DNA of 39,373 nucleotides from Prevotella sp. (GTDB lineage: Bacteria > Bacteroidota > Bacteroidia > Bacteroidales > Bacteroidaceae): assembly GCA_022775985.1 (NCBI GenBank), contig JALFIM010000096.1:1-39373 (forward strand), written 5' to 3'. Positions 22,901-31,077 of the stretch are shown here, piece by piece. The translations under genes were made by a program, and so were the position numbers. The stretch's first letter is position 1, and each line of letters starts with the position of its first letter. Under the pieces are notes generated by a model. It saw nothing but the letters and a program-made list of their open reading frames with translations, was not told the DNA's origin and did no database searches.

Positions 22901-23150
22901 TTCGTTACAACAAAAATTCCCGTTGACTCAATGCTCTCCATATAGAAAAGACTGGGCTGACGGTAATACAAGCTGTCAAACGATGCGGCAATGTCACCCC
23001 CAAAGAAGAACTGGAAAGCAACGTCATTGCCACCTTTATAGAAATACAGGCGCAGACATCCTTTATTAACAAAGTATAGTTTATCCGCCCCTTTCCTTTC
23101 TCCAACAGAATGGTTTTCGCAGGAACAGAGATACGCTCCGCCCTATTCAT
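22901..23150 (-). pseudogene. Decayed Crp/Fnr-family regulator fragment
   Basis: Conceptual translation of the minus strand gives a cNMP-binding-domain sequence in two frames. The first, from 23150, reads RISVPAKTILLEKGKG. After a one-base shift in the G/C-rich tract at about 23085-23097 it continues DKLYFVNKGCLRLYFYKGG, FQFFFGGDIAASFDSLYYRQ and PSLFYMESIESTGIF. These match the beta-barrel core of Bacteroidetes Crp/Fnr regulators (PAKTILLxEG...YFVxxGCLR...FFFEGDxxxSxxS). About 40 residues normally found N-terminal are missing, and the C-terminal half with the helix-turn-helix is absent beyond about 22,900. This is a relic, not a working gene. Confidence 0.8.
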
Positions 23151-23204
23151 AACGCAATTAACACATTTTAAGTCTCCGTTGTAGCAGTATTTGATTTTTT
23201 TTAC

Positions 23205-23212
23205 TACCTTTG
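23205..23212 (+). promoter_or_regulatory. -7 element upstream of tRNA-Arg
   Basis: TACCTTTG is a perfect -7 box 13 bases before the tRNA 5' end. A TTTG at 23190-23193 is too close (11 bases) to be an ordinary -33 element. Confidence 0.6.
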
Positions 23213-23225
23213 CAGCCGATTTGGA

Positions 23226-23300
23226 GGTCTCGTAGCTCAGTTGGATTAGAGCAACAGCCTTCTAAGCTGTGGGTCCTGGGTTCGAACCCCAGCGAGATCA
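23226..23300 (+). tRNA. tRNA-Arg (anticodon UCU)
   Basis: Reads AGA/AGG arginine codons. The acceptor stem GGTCTCG/CGAGATC closes with one G-T pair. The anticodon stem ACAGC/GCTGT encloses loop CTTCTAA, giving TCT at 23261-23263. The D arm (GCTCAGTTGGATTAGAGC) and T arm (CTGGG-TTCGAAC-CCCAG) are standard. Length is 75 nt with discriminator A; CCA is not encoded. Confidence 0.97.
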
Positions 23301-23320
23301 CAAGCCAACAAATCAGCATC

Positions 23321-23359
23321 AAAGAGGATTCTACTTAGGTAGTTTCCTCTTTTTCTTTT
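23321..23359 (+). terminator. Terminator after tRNA-Arg
   Basis: AAAGAGGA (23321-23328) pairs with TCCTCTTT (23345-23352), with an inner CTAC/GTAG pairing. It is followed by TTTTTCTTTT. Confidence 0.85.
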
Positions 23360-23505
23360 ATATACACAAGCAGCAAACTAAGCAACGCGGAATGCCGACA
23401 ACACATCCTGATGCCAGCAAACATTGACGACACCACCTCACGATGCGTGCCGTAGACGCTTATACAATGGAGTTTCCTGCGCAATGGATTAGCCAACTCC
23501 ACATT

Positions 23506-24486
23506 CTAAAACGGCTCAATAACCGACACTTCCCTAACATCTATCGGTATCACAGTCTTAGCGTATGTAGGCTTGCCGTCCTTCATGGCAGGTTTCCATT
23601 CGGGCATCGTCTTTACAAGGCGCAGTATCTCCTCCCTCATATCTTGCGGACAATCAGTCACCACCTTGACATCTGCCAGACTGCCATCGCCAAGCACACA
23701 GAACGAGACAAATATGCGCTGCTGATATGTTCCTTGCAATGACTCGGGCACGCATAGGTTTTGCGCTATAAAGGCTTTCATCGCATCGGTGCCACCAGTG
23801 AAGGAAGGAAGCGTGTCTGGGGCCTTGTTTTCAGCCTCACGCTTTTCCACTACTTCCTGTTTCTTGTGCTTTCTTGATTTTTTCTTTTTTGGAATAATTC
23901 CTGCGACAACCATTTCTCCCTGCAAGTGTGTATCTTCCTCCGTCAGACAAAAAGTGTTAAGCCCCTTCAAATCCAAATCTGAAAACGGATAGACTTTATC
24001 CTCATACCCAATATATTGTACCCGAAGCGTGGAGTCACGCGGAATGGCGACAGAGAAGTTGCCATCTACATCTGTCGCTACGACAGGCCGTTTATACCCT
24101 ATTGCAATAATGGCTCCAGCAACGGGTGCCCCGTCGGCATCCTTCACACACCCCTTGATGGTGAACAACTCGTTCTTATGCAAAGTATCAGATACGGCCA
24201 CCTCGTTGCCGACTGGCATTGAAGAAGATGTATTCTGAGCATAAGCAGTGTATGGCGTAGTCAATATACCAATGGCAACACCAGTAACGCAAACGGCCTC
24301 TCCCATACGCTTGCGCAACGACAACTCATCCTCTATGTATTTCCGCTCAGCTTCGCACGCAGGACAGGTACCGCTGCAATGTCCTTTGTAATGGCAGACT
24401 TTCGGCTCATATATTATGCCGTTCATGTCGGCTATCTTTTTCCTGACAGCCTTCAGCACATCACATATCTTTCGTCCCTTATCCAT
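23506..24486 (-). CDS. TonB-like protein with Cys-rich N-terminus and CarboxypepD_reg-like domain
   Basis: A 326-residue single-pass inner-membrane protein. The N-terminal 60 residues would be cytoplasmic and carry CHYKGHCSGTCPACEAE (C31, C37, C41, C44), a likely metal or Fe-S ligand set. One transmembrane helix follows (about 64-83). Outside the membrane are a carboxypeptidase-regulatory-like beta domain (FTIKGCVKDADGAPVAGAII, then VDGNFSVAIP and VQYIGYED; about 108-170), a Lys-rich linker (IPKKKKSRKHKKQEVVEKRE) and a TonB C-terminal domain (about 235-320, with GDGSLADVKVV and MPEWKPAMKDGKP). Proteins with this layout occur across Bacteroidales. Energy transduction to a TonB-dependent receptor is inferred from the last domain. 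Confidence 0.8.
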   Translation of the reverse strand: MDKGRKICDVLKAVRKKIADMNGIIYEPKVCHYKGHCSGTCPACEAERKYIEDELSLRKRMGEAVCVTGVAIGILTTPYTAYAQNTSSSMPVGNEVAVSDTLHKNELFTIKGCVKDADGAPVAGAIIAIGYKRPVVATDVDGNFSVAIPRDSTLRVQYIGYEDKVYPFSDLDLKGLNTFCLTEEDTHLQGEMVVAGIIPKKKKSRKHKKQEVVEKREAENKAPDTLPSFTGGTDAMKAFIAQNLCVPESLQGTYQQRIFVSFCVLGDGSLADVKVVTDCPQDMREEILRLVKTMPEWKPAMKDGKPTYAKTVIPIDVREVSVIEPF

Positions 24487-24508
24487 ACTGATTGTCTATT
24501 GGTTATGG

Positions 24509-24516
24509 CAAAGATA
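24509..24516 (-). promoter_or_regulatory. -7 element of the TonB-like gene
   Basis: Minus-strand TATCTTTG fits TAnnTTTG perfectly and lies 22 bases before the start codon. No clear -33 TTTG was found. Confidence 0.5.
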
Positions 24517-24910
24517 ACGCTTTTATCTGAAGAAACGGTGCCTGACTGTTTTTATTTTTACAGCTTATATTTTTGAACGCCTCTGACAACAAACCACATA
24601 CATTTGCGAAACGGCCCATTTCGCACTGCATTTCAGCCCATTTCACACTGCAAAACGGGCCGTTTTAGACTGCGAAATGGGCCGTTTCGCAAACCTTTGT
24701 TTATCAACATATTACAAATACACGTAAATATTGGGAAGAAAATGAGCCGAACCATACTGCCTGTTCATCATCATACACATAGCGACATGCCACTGAGTGA
24801 GGATGCATACCCACACGAGACACATACCAATACGGCAACGCAAACAGAACCGATTGACTATTTACCACACATTTTAGCGGCCATACAGACAATATGTCAG
24901 CAAAAATTAG
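24517..24910. other. Divergent intergenic region with repeat site B
   Basis: Gene-free DNA between the divergent TonB-like and gltS genes. It holds the four-unit palindromic repeat at 24603-24694. A plus-strand frame starting in the repeat (MRNGPFR...) merely translates the repeat and is not a supported gene. Confidence 0.6.
24603..24694. repeat. Four-unit palindromic repeat, site B
   Basis: Four copies of the GCGAAATGGGCCGTTTCGC-type near-palindrome at about 24603-24625, 24628-24648, 24648-24669 and 24670-24694. As at site A, the first two units are in one orientation and the last two in the other. Unit 1 is GCGAAACGGCCCATTTCGC, the exact reverse complement of the consensus, and unit 4 matches it exactly. 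Confidence 0.85.
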
Positions 24911-24918
24911 TAATTTTG
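24911..24918 (+). promoter_or_regulatory. -7 element upstream of gltS
   Basis: TAATTTTG fits TAnnTTTG and lies 47 bases before the gltS start codon. A -33 element was not recognised. Confidence 0.5.
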
Positions 24919-24965
24919 TAACACATTAACATAAGTCACTGTTTTTAACGTACAATTCAACAAAC

Positions 24966-26209
24966 ATGTATGAGACCGTAACACTTGATATGATACAATC
25001 TGCAGGAGTTGGAGTACTGGCTCTTATGACAGGTATGTTCATGACACACAACATAAAATGGCTCAAGAAATTCTGCATACCATCGCCAGTATCAGGCGGT
25101 CTGCTTTTCTCTGTCGCTACACTGCTGCTATACACCATATTCCATATAGAGGTGTCGTTCGACGGTACGCTCAAGGACATATTCATGCTCGCGTTCTTCA
25201 CGTCTGTGGGCTTCCAGTCAAACATGCGCACGCTGCGCCAAGGCGGCCGTACGCTCACCACGATGCTCCTCCTGCTCGTAGTAATAATCACTATGCAGGA
25301 CACCATCCGCTGATATTGACACATGTCATGGGCATAAACCCGCTTGTAGGCATGGCCGCCGGCTCTATATCCATGGCAGGAGGACACGGCACGGCCGGTG
25401 GGTTCAGCGCGGTGCTCGAGGACATGGGACTGCAAGGAGCTGGAACTTTCGCCATGGCTGCCGCCACATTCGGACTCATCTCAGGCTCTGTGATAGGCGG
25501 CCCTGTGGCAGAACGGCTCATACGCAAGCACTTGTCGTCTGAGGCCATGCAGCCAAAAGACTACACCATAGACCCTGCCCTGGCAGGAATAGAGTCGGAG
25601 GAATCGCTGCCCACAGGACATGCAGAGCACATCAGCAACAACGAGAAAGAGTTTCAGCAGTACGCATCGGCTACGTATGCCCTGCTCATAGTCATGGCCG
25701 TGGGTACGCTCATGAGCAAGCTGCTGCAACACACAGGCATAACATTCCCCACATATTTCGGTGCCCTGATAACGGCTGCCATAGTGCGCAACGTAATTGA
25801 GGGTACACCACTGCGCGACAAGCTGGAGACCGAGAAGATAGTAAGCGTGGGCAACATATCGCTGTCTATATTTCTCGGCATGGCCATGATATCGCTGAAG
25901 CTATGGGAGCTGCAGAGCCTCGCCCTGCCCTTGTTCACCATACTGCTGCTGCAAGTGCTGATGATGGCAATGCTCGCATACTTCGTGGCGTTCAGGCTCC
26001 TCGGACGCGACTACGACGCCGCTGTACTTGTGGCCGGCATCTGCGGATTCGGGCTCGGGGCCACGCCCAACGCCATGGCCAACATGAGCGCCGTGTGCTA
26101 CAAATACCACTACACCACAAAGCCGTTTCTCATAGTGCCTATTATCGGTGCCATGTTCGTGGACTTGATAAACATTGGCATCATAACGATATTCCTCAAC
26201 TGGATATAA
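24966..26209 (+). pseudogene. gltS: Sodium/glutamate symporter, frameshifted
   Basis: Inner-membrane Na+/glutamate symporter with the GltS fold, broken by one base. The N-terminal part is read in the frame from 24966 (SAGVGVLALMTGMF, IPSPVSGGLLFSV, AFFTSVGFQ) and stops at TGA 25311-25313 just after MQDTIR. The remainder reads in the next frame from 25310 (LILTHVMGINPLVGMAAGS, MAGGHGTAGGFSAVL, then FGLGATPNAMANM) to 26209. Inserting one base near 25308-25309 restores about 414 residues, the normal length. All expected GltS motifs are otherwise intact, so the break is recent or a sequencing/assembly error; the site is not a homopolymer and shows no slippery heptamer. Confidence 0.85.
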
Positions 26210-26297
26210 CGGAATACACAGCACACGCTGACTGACACGCAACGGCCTCGCAAGCATATTTTACGTGGTTTTGCTTTACATTCTCGGCTAATTTGAG

Positions 26298-26305
26298 TAA
26301 CTTTG
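26298..26305 (+). promoter_or_regulatory. -7 element upstream of greA
   Basis: TAACTTTG fits TAnnTTTG. A TTTG at 26270-26273 is 24 bases upstream, longer than usual. The greA start is 106 bases downstream of the box. Confidence 0.45.
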
Positions 26306-26411
26306 TCGGCCAAATGACAATAGCTATCGCCACGCATGCAACGACAACGCGTGGCATGGCCTATAATACATGATACCGTTTTAGTAACTTAAAAAGCCAC
26401 ACAGAAAGAAC

Positions 26412-26876
26412 ATGGAATATATGTCTCAAGAGGGCTACGACAAGATAGCTGCCGAGCTCAACAAACTCATAAAAGAAGATTTGCCACAGGTGCGCGATGC
26501 CATAGCTGAGGCACGCGACAAAGGTGACCTAAGCGAGAACTTCGAATACCATGCCGCCAAGCGCGAACAGGGACGACTGATAGGAAGGATGAACTATCTG
26601 CGCAAGATACTGGAGTTTGCGCGTGTCATAGACAAGTCGAAACTGAAAAGCGACACCGTAGGACTGTTGAGCCGTGTGGAGCTGACAAACACCGAGAGAG
26701 ACACTCATATAGCATACACCATAGTAAGTCCGCATGAGGCCAACCTAAAGGAAGGCAAGATATCCATCAAGTCGCCCATAGCACAGGCGTTGCTCAACAA
26801 GAAAGCCGGTGACGTAGTAGAAGCCCGTGTGCCGGCAGGAATCATAAAGTTGCGTATTGACAGCGTGCAGATTTAA
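26412..26876 (+). CDS. greA: Transcription elongation factor GreA
   Basis: Binds the RNA polymerase secondary channel and stimulates transcript cleavage to rescue backtracked complexes. The 154-residue protein has the usual length. The N-terminal coiled coil carries the acidic tip GDLSENFEYHAAKREQ (about 38-53), and the C-terminal FKBP-like domain includes TIVSPHEANLKEGKISIKSP and ALLNKKAGDVVEARVPAG. It is monocistronic and converges with pflA. Assignment to GreA rather than GreB is based on length and the C-terminal sequence. Confidence 0.97.
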   Translation: MEYMSQEGYDKIAAELNKLIKEDLPQVRDAIAEARDKGDLSENFEYHAAKREQGRLIGRMNYLRKILEFARVIDKSKLKSDTVGLLSRVELTNTERDTHIAYTIVSPHEANLKEGKISIKSPIAQALLNKKAGDVVEARVPAGIIKLRIDSVQI

Positions 26877-26879
26877 AGC

Positions 26880-26945
26880 CCAAAATTATAAAAGTCTCTG
26901 TATAATCGGCAACGCCATACAGCGTAGCCGATGATACAGAGACTT
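26880..26945 (-). terminator. Terminator between greA and pflA
   Basis: AAGTCTCTGTAT (26892-26903) pairs perfectly with ATACAGAGACTT (26934-26945), and ATCGGC with GCCGAT inside. The minus-strand 3' side continues TTTTATAATTTT, so it mainly terminates pflBA; the stem could also protect the greA 3' end. Confidence 0.75.
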
Positions 26946-26982
26946 CACGTATATACAGAAGCTAATGCCAACGTGGCACGCG

Positions 26983-27705
26983 TCACAGACAAGGTCGGTA
27001 AGCGGAGAGCATGTCACGTATTTGCTGGGCACGCTCGGCCGACAGAGGTGGCACCCCGTCAAGCGGATAGTCTATGCCCAGATTCTTGTACTTGAACACG
27101 CCCAACGTGTGATAAGGGAGAATCTCTATCTTCTTCACCACATCGTATGCCGCCACATACTCGCCAAGTCGCCTCAGCGACTCGTCGTCATCTGTGTAGC
27201 CAGGCACTACGACATGCCGTACCCATACGTCTATGCCCCTGCGCTGCAATTCATCAAGAAACCTATTGTTCGTGGCGAAGTCTCCACGCGTGAGGCGCGG
27301 ATAAAGCTCAGGATTGGCGGTCTTGACATCAAGCAACACCAAGTCTACATTCTCCAGCGCGTCAAAAGCCTTCTGTGAGGCGTATGCCCCACTGGTGTCA
27401 AGAGCTGTGTGCAATCCCTCGGCATGGCACAGCGCGAAGAACTCCCTCACAAACTCCGCCTGCATGAGCGGTTCGCCACCAGACAGGGTTACTCCACCAC
27501 TCTTTATGAAACTGCGGTATCTTACTACCTCGTCAAGCAACTGACGAGGCGTAAGCTGATACTGGCACTGCCCTTGTGGATTCCATGTATCTGGATTGTG
27601 ACAGAAAAGACAGCGCAGAGGACAGCCCTGCATGAACGCCACGAAGCGTATGCCAGGGCCATCGACTGTGCCGAATGTCTCTATCGAATGTATCCGTCCG
27701 ATCAT
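26983..27705 (-). CDS. pflA: Pyruvate formate-lyase activating enzyme
   Basis: Radical SAM glycyl-radical-installing enzyme for PFL. The 240-residue protein starts MIGRIHSIETFGTVDGPGIR and has the activase cluster motif GCPLRCLFCHNPDTW (C28, C32, C35), then GGVTLSGGEPLMQ for SAM binding. The length matches E. coli PflA, and no extra ferredoxin-like insert is present, in contrast to many other glycyl-radical activases. The gene lies 9 bases downstream of pflB and is surely co-transcribed with it. The product is oxygen-sensitive and needs a flavodoxin or similar electron donor; a flavodoxin gene lies at 14289. Confidence 0.97.
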   Translation of the reverse strand: MIGRIHSIETFGTVDGPGIRFVAFMQGCPLRCLFCHNPDTWNPQGQCQYQLTPRQLLDEVVRYRSFIKSGGVTLSGGEPLMQAEFVREFFALCHAEGLHTALDTSGAYASQKAFDALENVDLVLLDVKTANPELYPRLTRGDFATNNRFLDELQRRGIDVWVRHVVVPGYTDDDESLRRLGEYVAAYDVVKKIEILPYHTLGVFKYKNLGIDYPLDGVPPLSAERAQQIRDMLSAYRPCL

Positions 27706-27714
27706 CTCACACAG

Positions 27715-29955
27715 TTACATCTGCATATTGATGGTGCGCGAGAGCACGTCAAGCTGCTGCTCACGGGTGAGCTTGACGAAATTCACGGCATATCCGCTGA
27801 CACGTATCGTGAGCTGCGGATACTTCTCCGGGTGATCCATAGCGTCGAGCAACAGGTTGCGGTCGAACACATTGACATTGATATGCTGTCCGCCATGAGG
27901 AGTGAAATATCCGTCAAGCAGGGCCACAAGGTTCTGCGACTGCATGTCGCTGCTCTTGCCGAGGGCCGAGGGCGAGATAGCAAACGTGTACGATATACCG
28001 TCACGTGAGTGCTGGAACGGCAACTTAGCCACTGAGGAAAGTGCTGCCACAGCACCCTTTATGTCGCGGGCATTCATCGGATTGGCACCGGGAGCGAACG
28101 GCACACCCTTCTGTCGCCCATCAGGTGTCGCGCCCGTATTGCGGCCATACACCACGTTAGACGTGATGGTAAGGAGGCTCTGTGTGGGCGTAGCGTTGCG
28201 ATAGGTGCGGTGCTGGCGCAGGTACTCCATGAACTTCTCGGTAAGCTCTACTGCTATCTGGTCGGTCTCGTCATTGTTGTTGCCGAACGGTACATAGTCG
28301 CCCTCCTCTATCTTGTAGTCTACGGCAAGGCCGGACTCATCACGGACGATGCGTACCTTGCAGTTCTTCATAGCAGCGATGGAGTCCGTCACGATAGACA
28401 GGCCAGCGATACCCGTGGCGCGTGTGCGCTCCACATCGCCGTCATGAAGCGACATCTCAAATGCCTCATAGTCGTACTTGTCGTGCATGTAGTGTATAAT
28501 CTTGAGGGCATTGACATAAGTCTTGGCCAACCAGCGCATCATCTGCTCAAACTTAGGCATGAATTCCTCGTATGTAAGATAGTCGCCCGTGATGGGAGCG
28601 AAGCGCGGAGCCACCTGCTTGCCGCTCATCTCGTCACGGCCGCCGTTGATGGCATACAGCATGCACTTGGCGAGGTTGGCACGGGCGCCGAAGAACTGCA
28701 TCTGCTTGCCTATCTTCATCGGGCTGACGCAGCATGCTATGCCGTAGTCGTCGCCGAGGTCGGCACGCATAAGGTCGTCGTTCTCGTACTGTATGGCACT
28801 GGTGTCTATGCTTACTTTAGCGCAGTACTTCTTCCACGCCTCAGGCAGACGAGGGCTCCAGAGGATAGTGAGATTGGGCTCCGGTGACGGTCCCATGTTG
28901 TAGAGTGTGTGGAGGAAACGGTAGTCTGTCTTGGTGACCATAGAACGGCCGTCGATGCCCATGCCTCCGATAGATGCCGTAGCCCATATCGGGTCGCCGC
29001 TGAACAAGTCGTTATACTCCGGTGTACGGAGGAAACGCACGATGCGCAGCTTCATTATCATCTGGTCGATGAGCTCCTGTGCCTCAGCCTCTGTAAGTGT
29101 ACCGTTCTTGAGGTCGCGCTGTATGAAGATGTCAAGGAACGCGCACACACGGCCTAATGACATGGCGGCACCGTCCTGGTCTTTCACGGCTCCAAGATAG
29201 CCGAAATACGTCCACTGCACTGCCTCACGGGCATTGGCGGCAGGACGGGTCACATCGAAGCCATAGGAAGCACACATCTTCTCAAACTGCTTGAGTGCCT
29301 GTATCTGCTCCGTCACCTCCTCACGGCAACGTACTATCTCCTCAGTGAACTCCTGTATGTCGATACGCTTGAAGTAACGCTTCTTCTCCTCTATAAGATT
29401 GGCTGTACCGTAGAGGGCTATACGGCGGTAGTCGCCGATGATACGGCCACGACCATAAGCGTCAGGCAGTCCTGTGATGATATGTGCATGGCGTGCAGCC
29501 TTGATGTCATCATTGTATGCGCTGAACACTCCTTCGTTATGTGTCTTGCGATATTTGGTGTAGATGGTCTTGGTGGTAGGGTCAAGCTCATATCCGTATG
29601 CCTGAAGGGCCTTCTCGACCATACGTATGCCGCCCTTGGGGAATATTCCGCGCTTGAGAGGTTTGTCCGTCTGCAATCCCACTACCACCTCGCTGTCCTT
29701 GTCGATATATCCAGCACCGTATGTATCAATGCTCTGCGGCAGACTTGTCTCCGCATCATACACGCCTTTCTCACGCTCTACCTCGAACATGTCCGACAGT
29801 ATGTTCCAAAGTTTCAGAGTACGCTCGGTAGGCCCGACGAGGAAGCTCTCGTCACCATCATAAGGCTCATAATTGGCCTGAATAAAATCTCGGACATCGA
29901 TTTCGTGCTTCCAAGTGGAGCCCTTGAAATCCTGCTGAAGGTTTTGTAAAATCAT
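27715..29955 (-). CDS. pflB: Formate C-acetyltransferase (pyruvate formate-lyase)
   Basis: Converts pyruvate and CoA to acetyl-CoA and formate during fermentation. The 746-residue protein has the tandem active-site cysteines GIACCVSPM (C408, C409) and the C-terminal glycyl-radical loop RVSGYAV with G721, in the same places as E. coli PflB (C418/C419, G734). Substrate-site segments such as FGRASIG-like [15 protein letters not shown] and [14 protein letters not shown] are present. A long leader (about 170 bases from the likely promoter at 30133) with nested inverted repeats precedes it. No formate channel gene (focA) is adjacent, unlike enterobacteria. Confidence 0.98.
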   Translation of the reverse strand: MILQNLQQDFKGSTWKHEIDVRDFIQANYEPYDGDESFLVGPTERTLKLWNILSDMFEVEREKGVYDAETSLPQSIDTYGAGYIDKDSEVVVGLQTDKPLKRGIFPKGGIRMVEKALQAYGYELDPTTKTIYTKYRKTHNEGVFSAYNDDIKAARHAHIITGLPDAYGRGRIIGDYRRIALYGTANLIEEKKRYFKRIDIQEFTEEIVRCREEVTEQIQALKQFEKMCASYGFDVTRPAANAREAVQWTYFGYLGAVKDQDGAAMSLGRVCAFLDIFIQRDLKNGTLTEAEAQELIDQMIMKLRIVRFLRTPEYNDLFSGDPIWATASIGGMGIDGRSMVTKTDYRFLHTLYNMGPSPEPNLTILWSPRLPEAWKKYCAKVSIDTSAIQYENDDLMRADLGDDYGIACCVSPMKIGKQMQFFGARANLAKCMLYAINGGRDEMSGKQVAPRFAPITGDYLTYEEFMPKFEQMMRWLAKTYVNALKIIHYMHDKYDYEAFEMSLHDGDVERTRATGIAGLSIVTDSIAAMKNCKVRIVRDESGLAVDYKIEEGDYVPFGNNNDETDQIAVELTEKFMEYLRQHRTYRNATPTQSLLTITSNVVYGRNTGATPDGRQKGVPFAPGANPMNARDIKGAVAALSSVAKLPFQHSRDGISYTFAISPSALGKSSDMQSQNLVALLDGYFTPHGGQHINVNVFDRNLLLDAMDHPEKYPQLTIRVSGYAVNFVKLTREQQLDVLSRTINMQM

Positions 29956-30083
29956 AATTGTTTTTAACGTGATAAAATTAAGAATATCAACAACACGGCA
30001 GACTACCAGGAGGGTGTATCCACATTAACGCATCAACGGTAAGCGGGGAGTATTGGGGTAATGTCAAACAGAAAAAGACCGGC

Positions 30084-30129
30084 CGTCAATGTGCTGTTGA
30101 ATACGAAACATGTTGTATTCCGATTGACG
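30084..30129. promoter_or_regulatory. Nested inverted repeat in the pfl leader
   Basis: CGTCAAT (30084-30090) pairs with ATTGACG (30123-30129) and AATAC (30100-30104) with GTATT (30115-30119), around an AACATGTT palindrome. One outer arm begins four bases downstream of the -7 box, at the likely transcription start, so it could be an operator or a 5' UTR stem. Confidence 0.45.
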
Positions 30130-30132
30130 CTG

Positions 30133-30187
30133 CAAAATTACTAATAAAAAACGACATTCTGACCACTAATTTGATGTTTTTGACCAC
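30133..30187 (-). promoter_or_regulatory. pflBA promoter with upstream direct repeats
   Basis: Minus-strand TAATTTTG (30133-30140) is a perfect -7 box. There is no TTTG at the -33 position. Instead TGACCAC (plus-strand reading) occurs at 30160-30166 and again at 30181-30187, 21 bp apart, placing two half-sites on one helix face at about -35 and -56. This suggests an activator-dependent promoter. Confidence 0.5.
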
Positions 30188-30272
30188 ATGCCACTGTCGG
30201 CGTGACGACAGCCGCCATGCATCGCGCTGACAGTCAGCACATACCGTGAGCCAAGCGGCACGCCATCATACA

Positions 30273-30321
30273 CAAAAGAAAAATCCGCGACCTATACGAA
30301 CAAGGCATATAGGCCGCGGAT
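30273..30321 (-). terminator. Terminator of the HAD phosphatase gene
   Basis: ATCCGCGACCTATA (30283-30296) pairs with TATAGGCCGCGGAT (30308-30321), with one A-C mismatch. The minus-strand 3' side continues TTTTTCTTTT. It lies nine bases after the gene. Confidence 0.85.
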
Positions 30322-30329
30322 TGCATAAT

Positions 30330-30755
30330 TCAGAAATTCCACCAGTGCTTTTTCCGACTATTATGCTCACGCTCATAGCTGTTACGACCTGTGAGCAACT
30401 GTCGGTAAGACTGGCCAGAATGTATCATCTGATATATCTGTCCCCACTCGGGAAGTCCACCCACGTTACGGTCATCAATAAACATGTCGGCCTTTATCTT
30501 ACGTGAGAAGTGATTGTTGTACTCCACTTTCTCCTCTGGGTAATCCTTGTTTACCGCGTAAAAGTCCACCCCTCTCTCACGACACCAGTCTATGGCATCC
30601 TGAAGGAGTTGCCCTTCCCTTACGCTCCACAGTATCAACTTATGCTTCTCTTTGATAAGCATTCGCAACGTCTCTGTGGCGAAAGGTATCTCCTCGCCTA
30701 TCTTAGGATATTTATGCTCTACTATTGTCCCGTCAAAGTCTACTGCTATTACCAT
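30330..30755 (-). CDS. BT0820-type HAD-like phosphatase
   Basis: Small 141-residue haloacid-dehalogenase superfamily protein. Motif I is AVDFDGTIVEH (nucleophile D6, acid/base D8), motif II is in LILWSVREG (Ser after the strand), and the C-terminal acidic motif is ADMFIDDRNVGG. The cap is minimal, as in the Bacteroides BT0820 family, whose substrate is not settled to my knowledge. The basic C-terminal tail (NSYEREHNSRKKHWWNF) is unusual. It is a single-gene unit with its own terminator. The tandem repeat at 30821-30908 lies in its upstream region. Confidence 0.85.
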   Translation of the reverse strand: MVIAVDFDGTIVEHKYPKIGEEIPFATETLRMLIKEKHKLILWSVREGQLLQDAIDWCRERGVDFYAVNKDYPEEKVEYNNHFSRKIKADMFIDDRNVGGLPEWGQIYQMIHSGQSYRQLLTGRNSYEREHNSRKKHWWNF

Positions 30756-30820
30756 ATTAACTATTATGATATTTGTTTATTCTTACTATGAATTCTGTTT
30801 GTATCCAACGGCATTGGTTT

Positions 30821-30908
30821 GCGTTTATTACGACATTTGCTCGCGCTTACTACTGCATTTGCCCATATTTATTACTGCATTTGCTCGCGCTTTTTATAAC
30901 ATTTGCTT
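30821..30908. repeat. Four tandem copies of a 22-bp unit
   Basis: Units at 30821-30842, 30843-30864, 30865-30886 and 30887-30908 follow the pattern GCGYTTATTACTGCATTTGC plus two bases. A partial fifth (GCGACCTTTG) and perhaps a degenerate upstream copy extend it. There are no unique spacers between units, so it is a minisatellite-like array, not CRISPR. It lies between the HAD gene start and the 3' end of the Wzc-like gene. Confidence 0.8.
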
Positions 30909-31077
30909 GCGACCTTTGTTAAATAAAGATTCTGGTTGCATTATAAAGGGTTGCAACGGCATGTCTGACACATCATGCCTGCGCCTATAACAAGAAAGCG
31001 GCATGCTGTCTGATTCCACTATTGAAAACAGTTCAGCACGCCGCCCACTTCATTTACATGTCTGCATAACGCTTTCT

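Noticed and set aside
22786..22971. 61-residue minus-strand frame as a separate gene
   Set aside because: Its first half is the middle of the Crp/Fnr relic; the second half is unrelated read-through.
24604..24921. 105-residue plus-strand frame
   Set aside because: Its N-terminus translates repeat site B (RNGPFR twice), and it ends at the gltS -7 box.
30821..30908. CRISPR array
   Set aside because: Units are directly adjacent with no spacers, units are diverged, and no cas genes are nearby.
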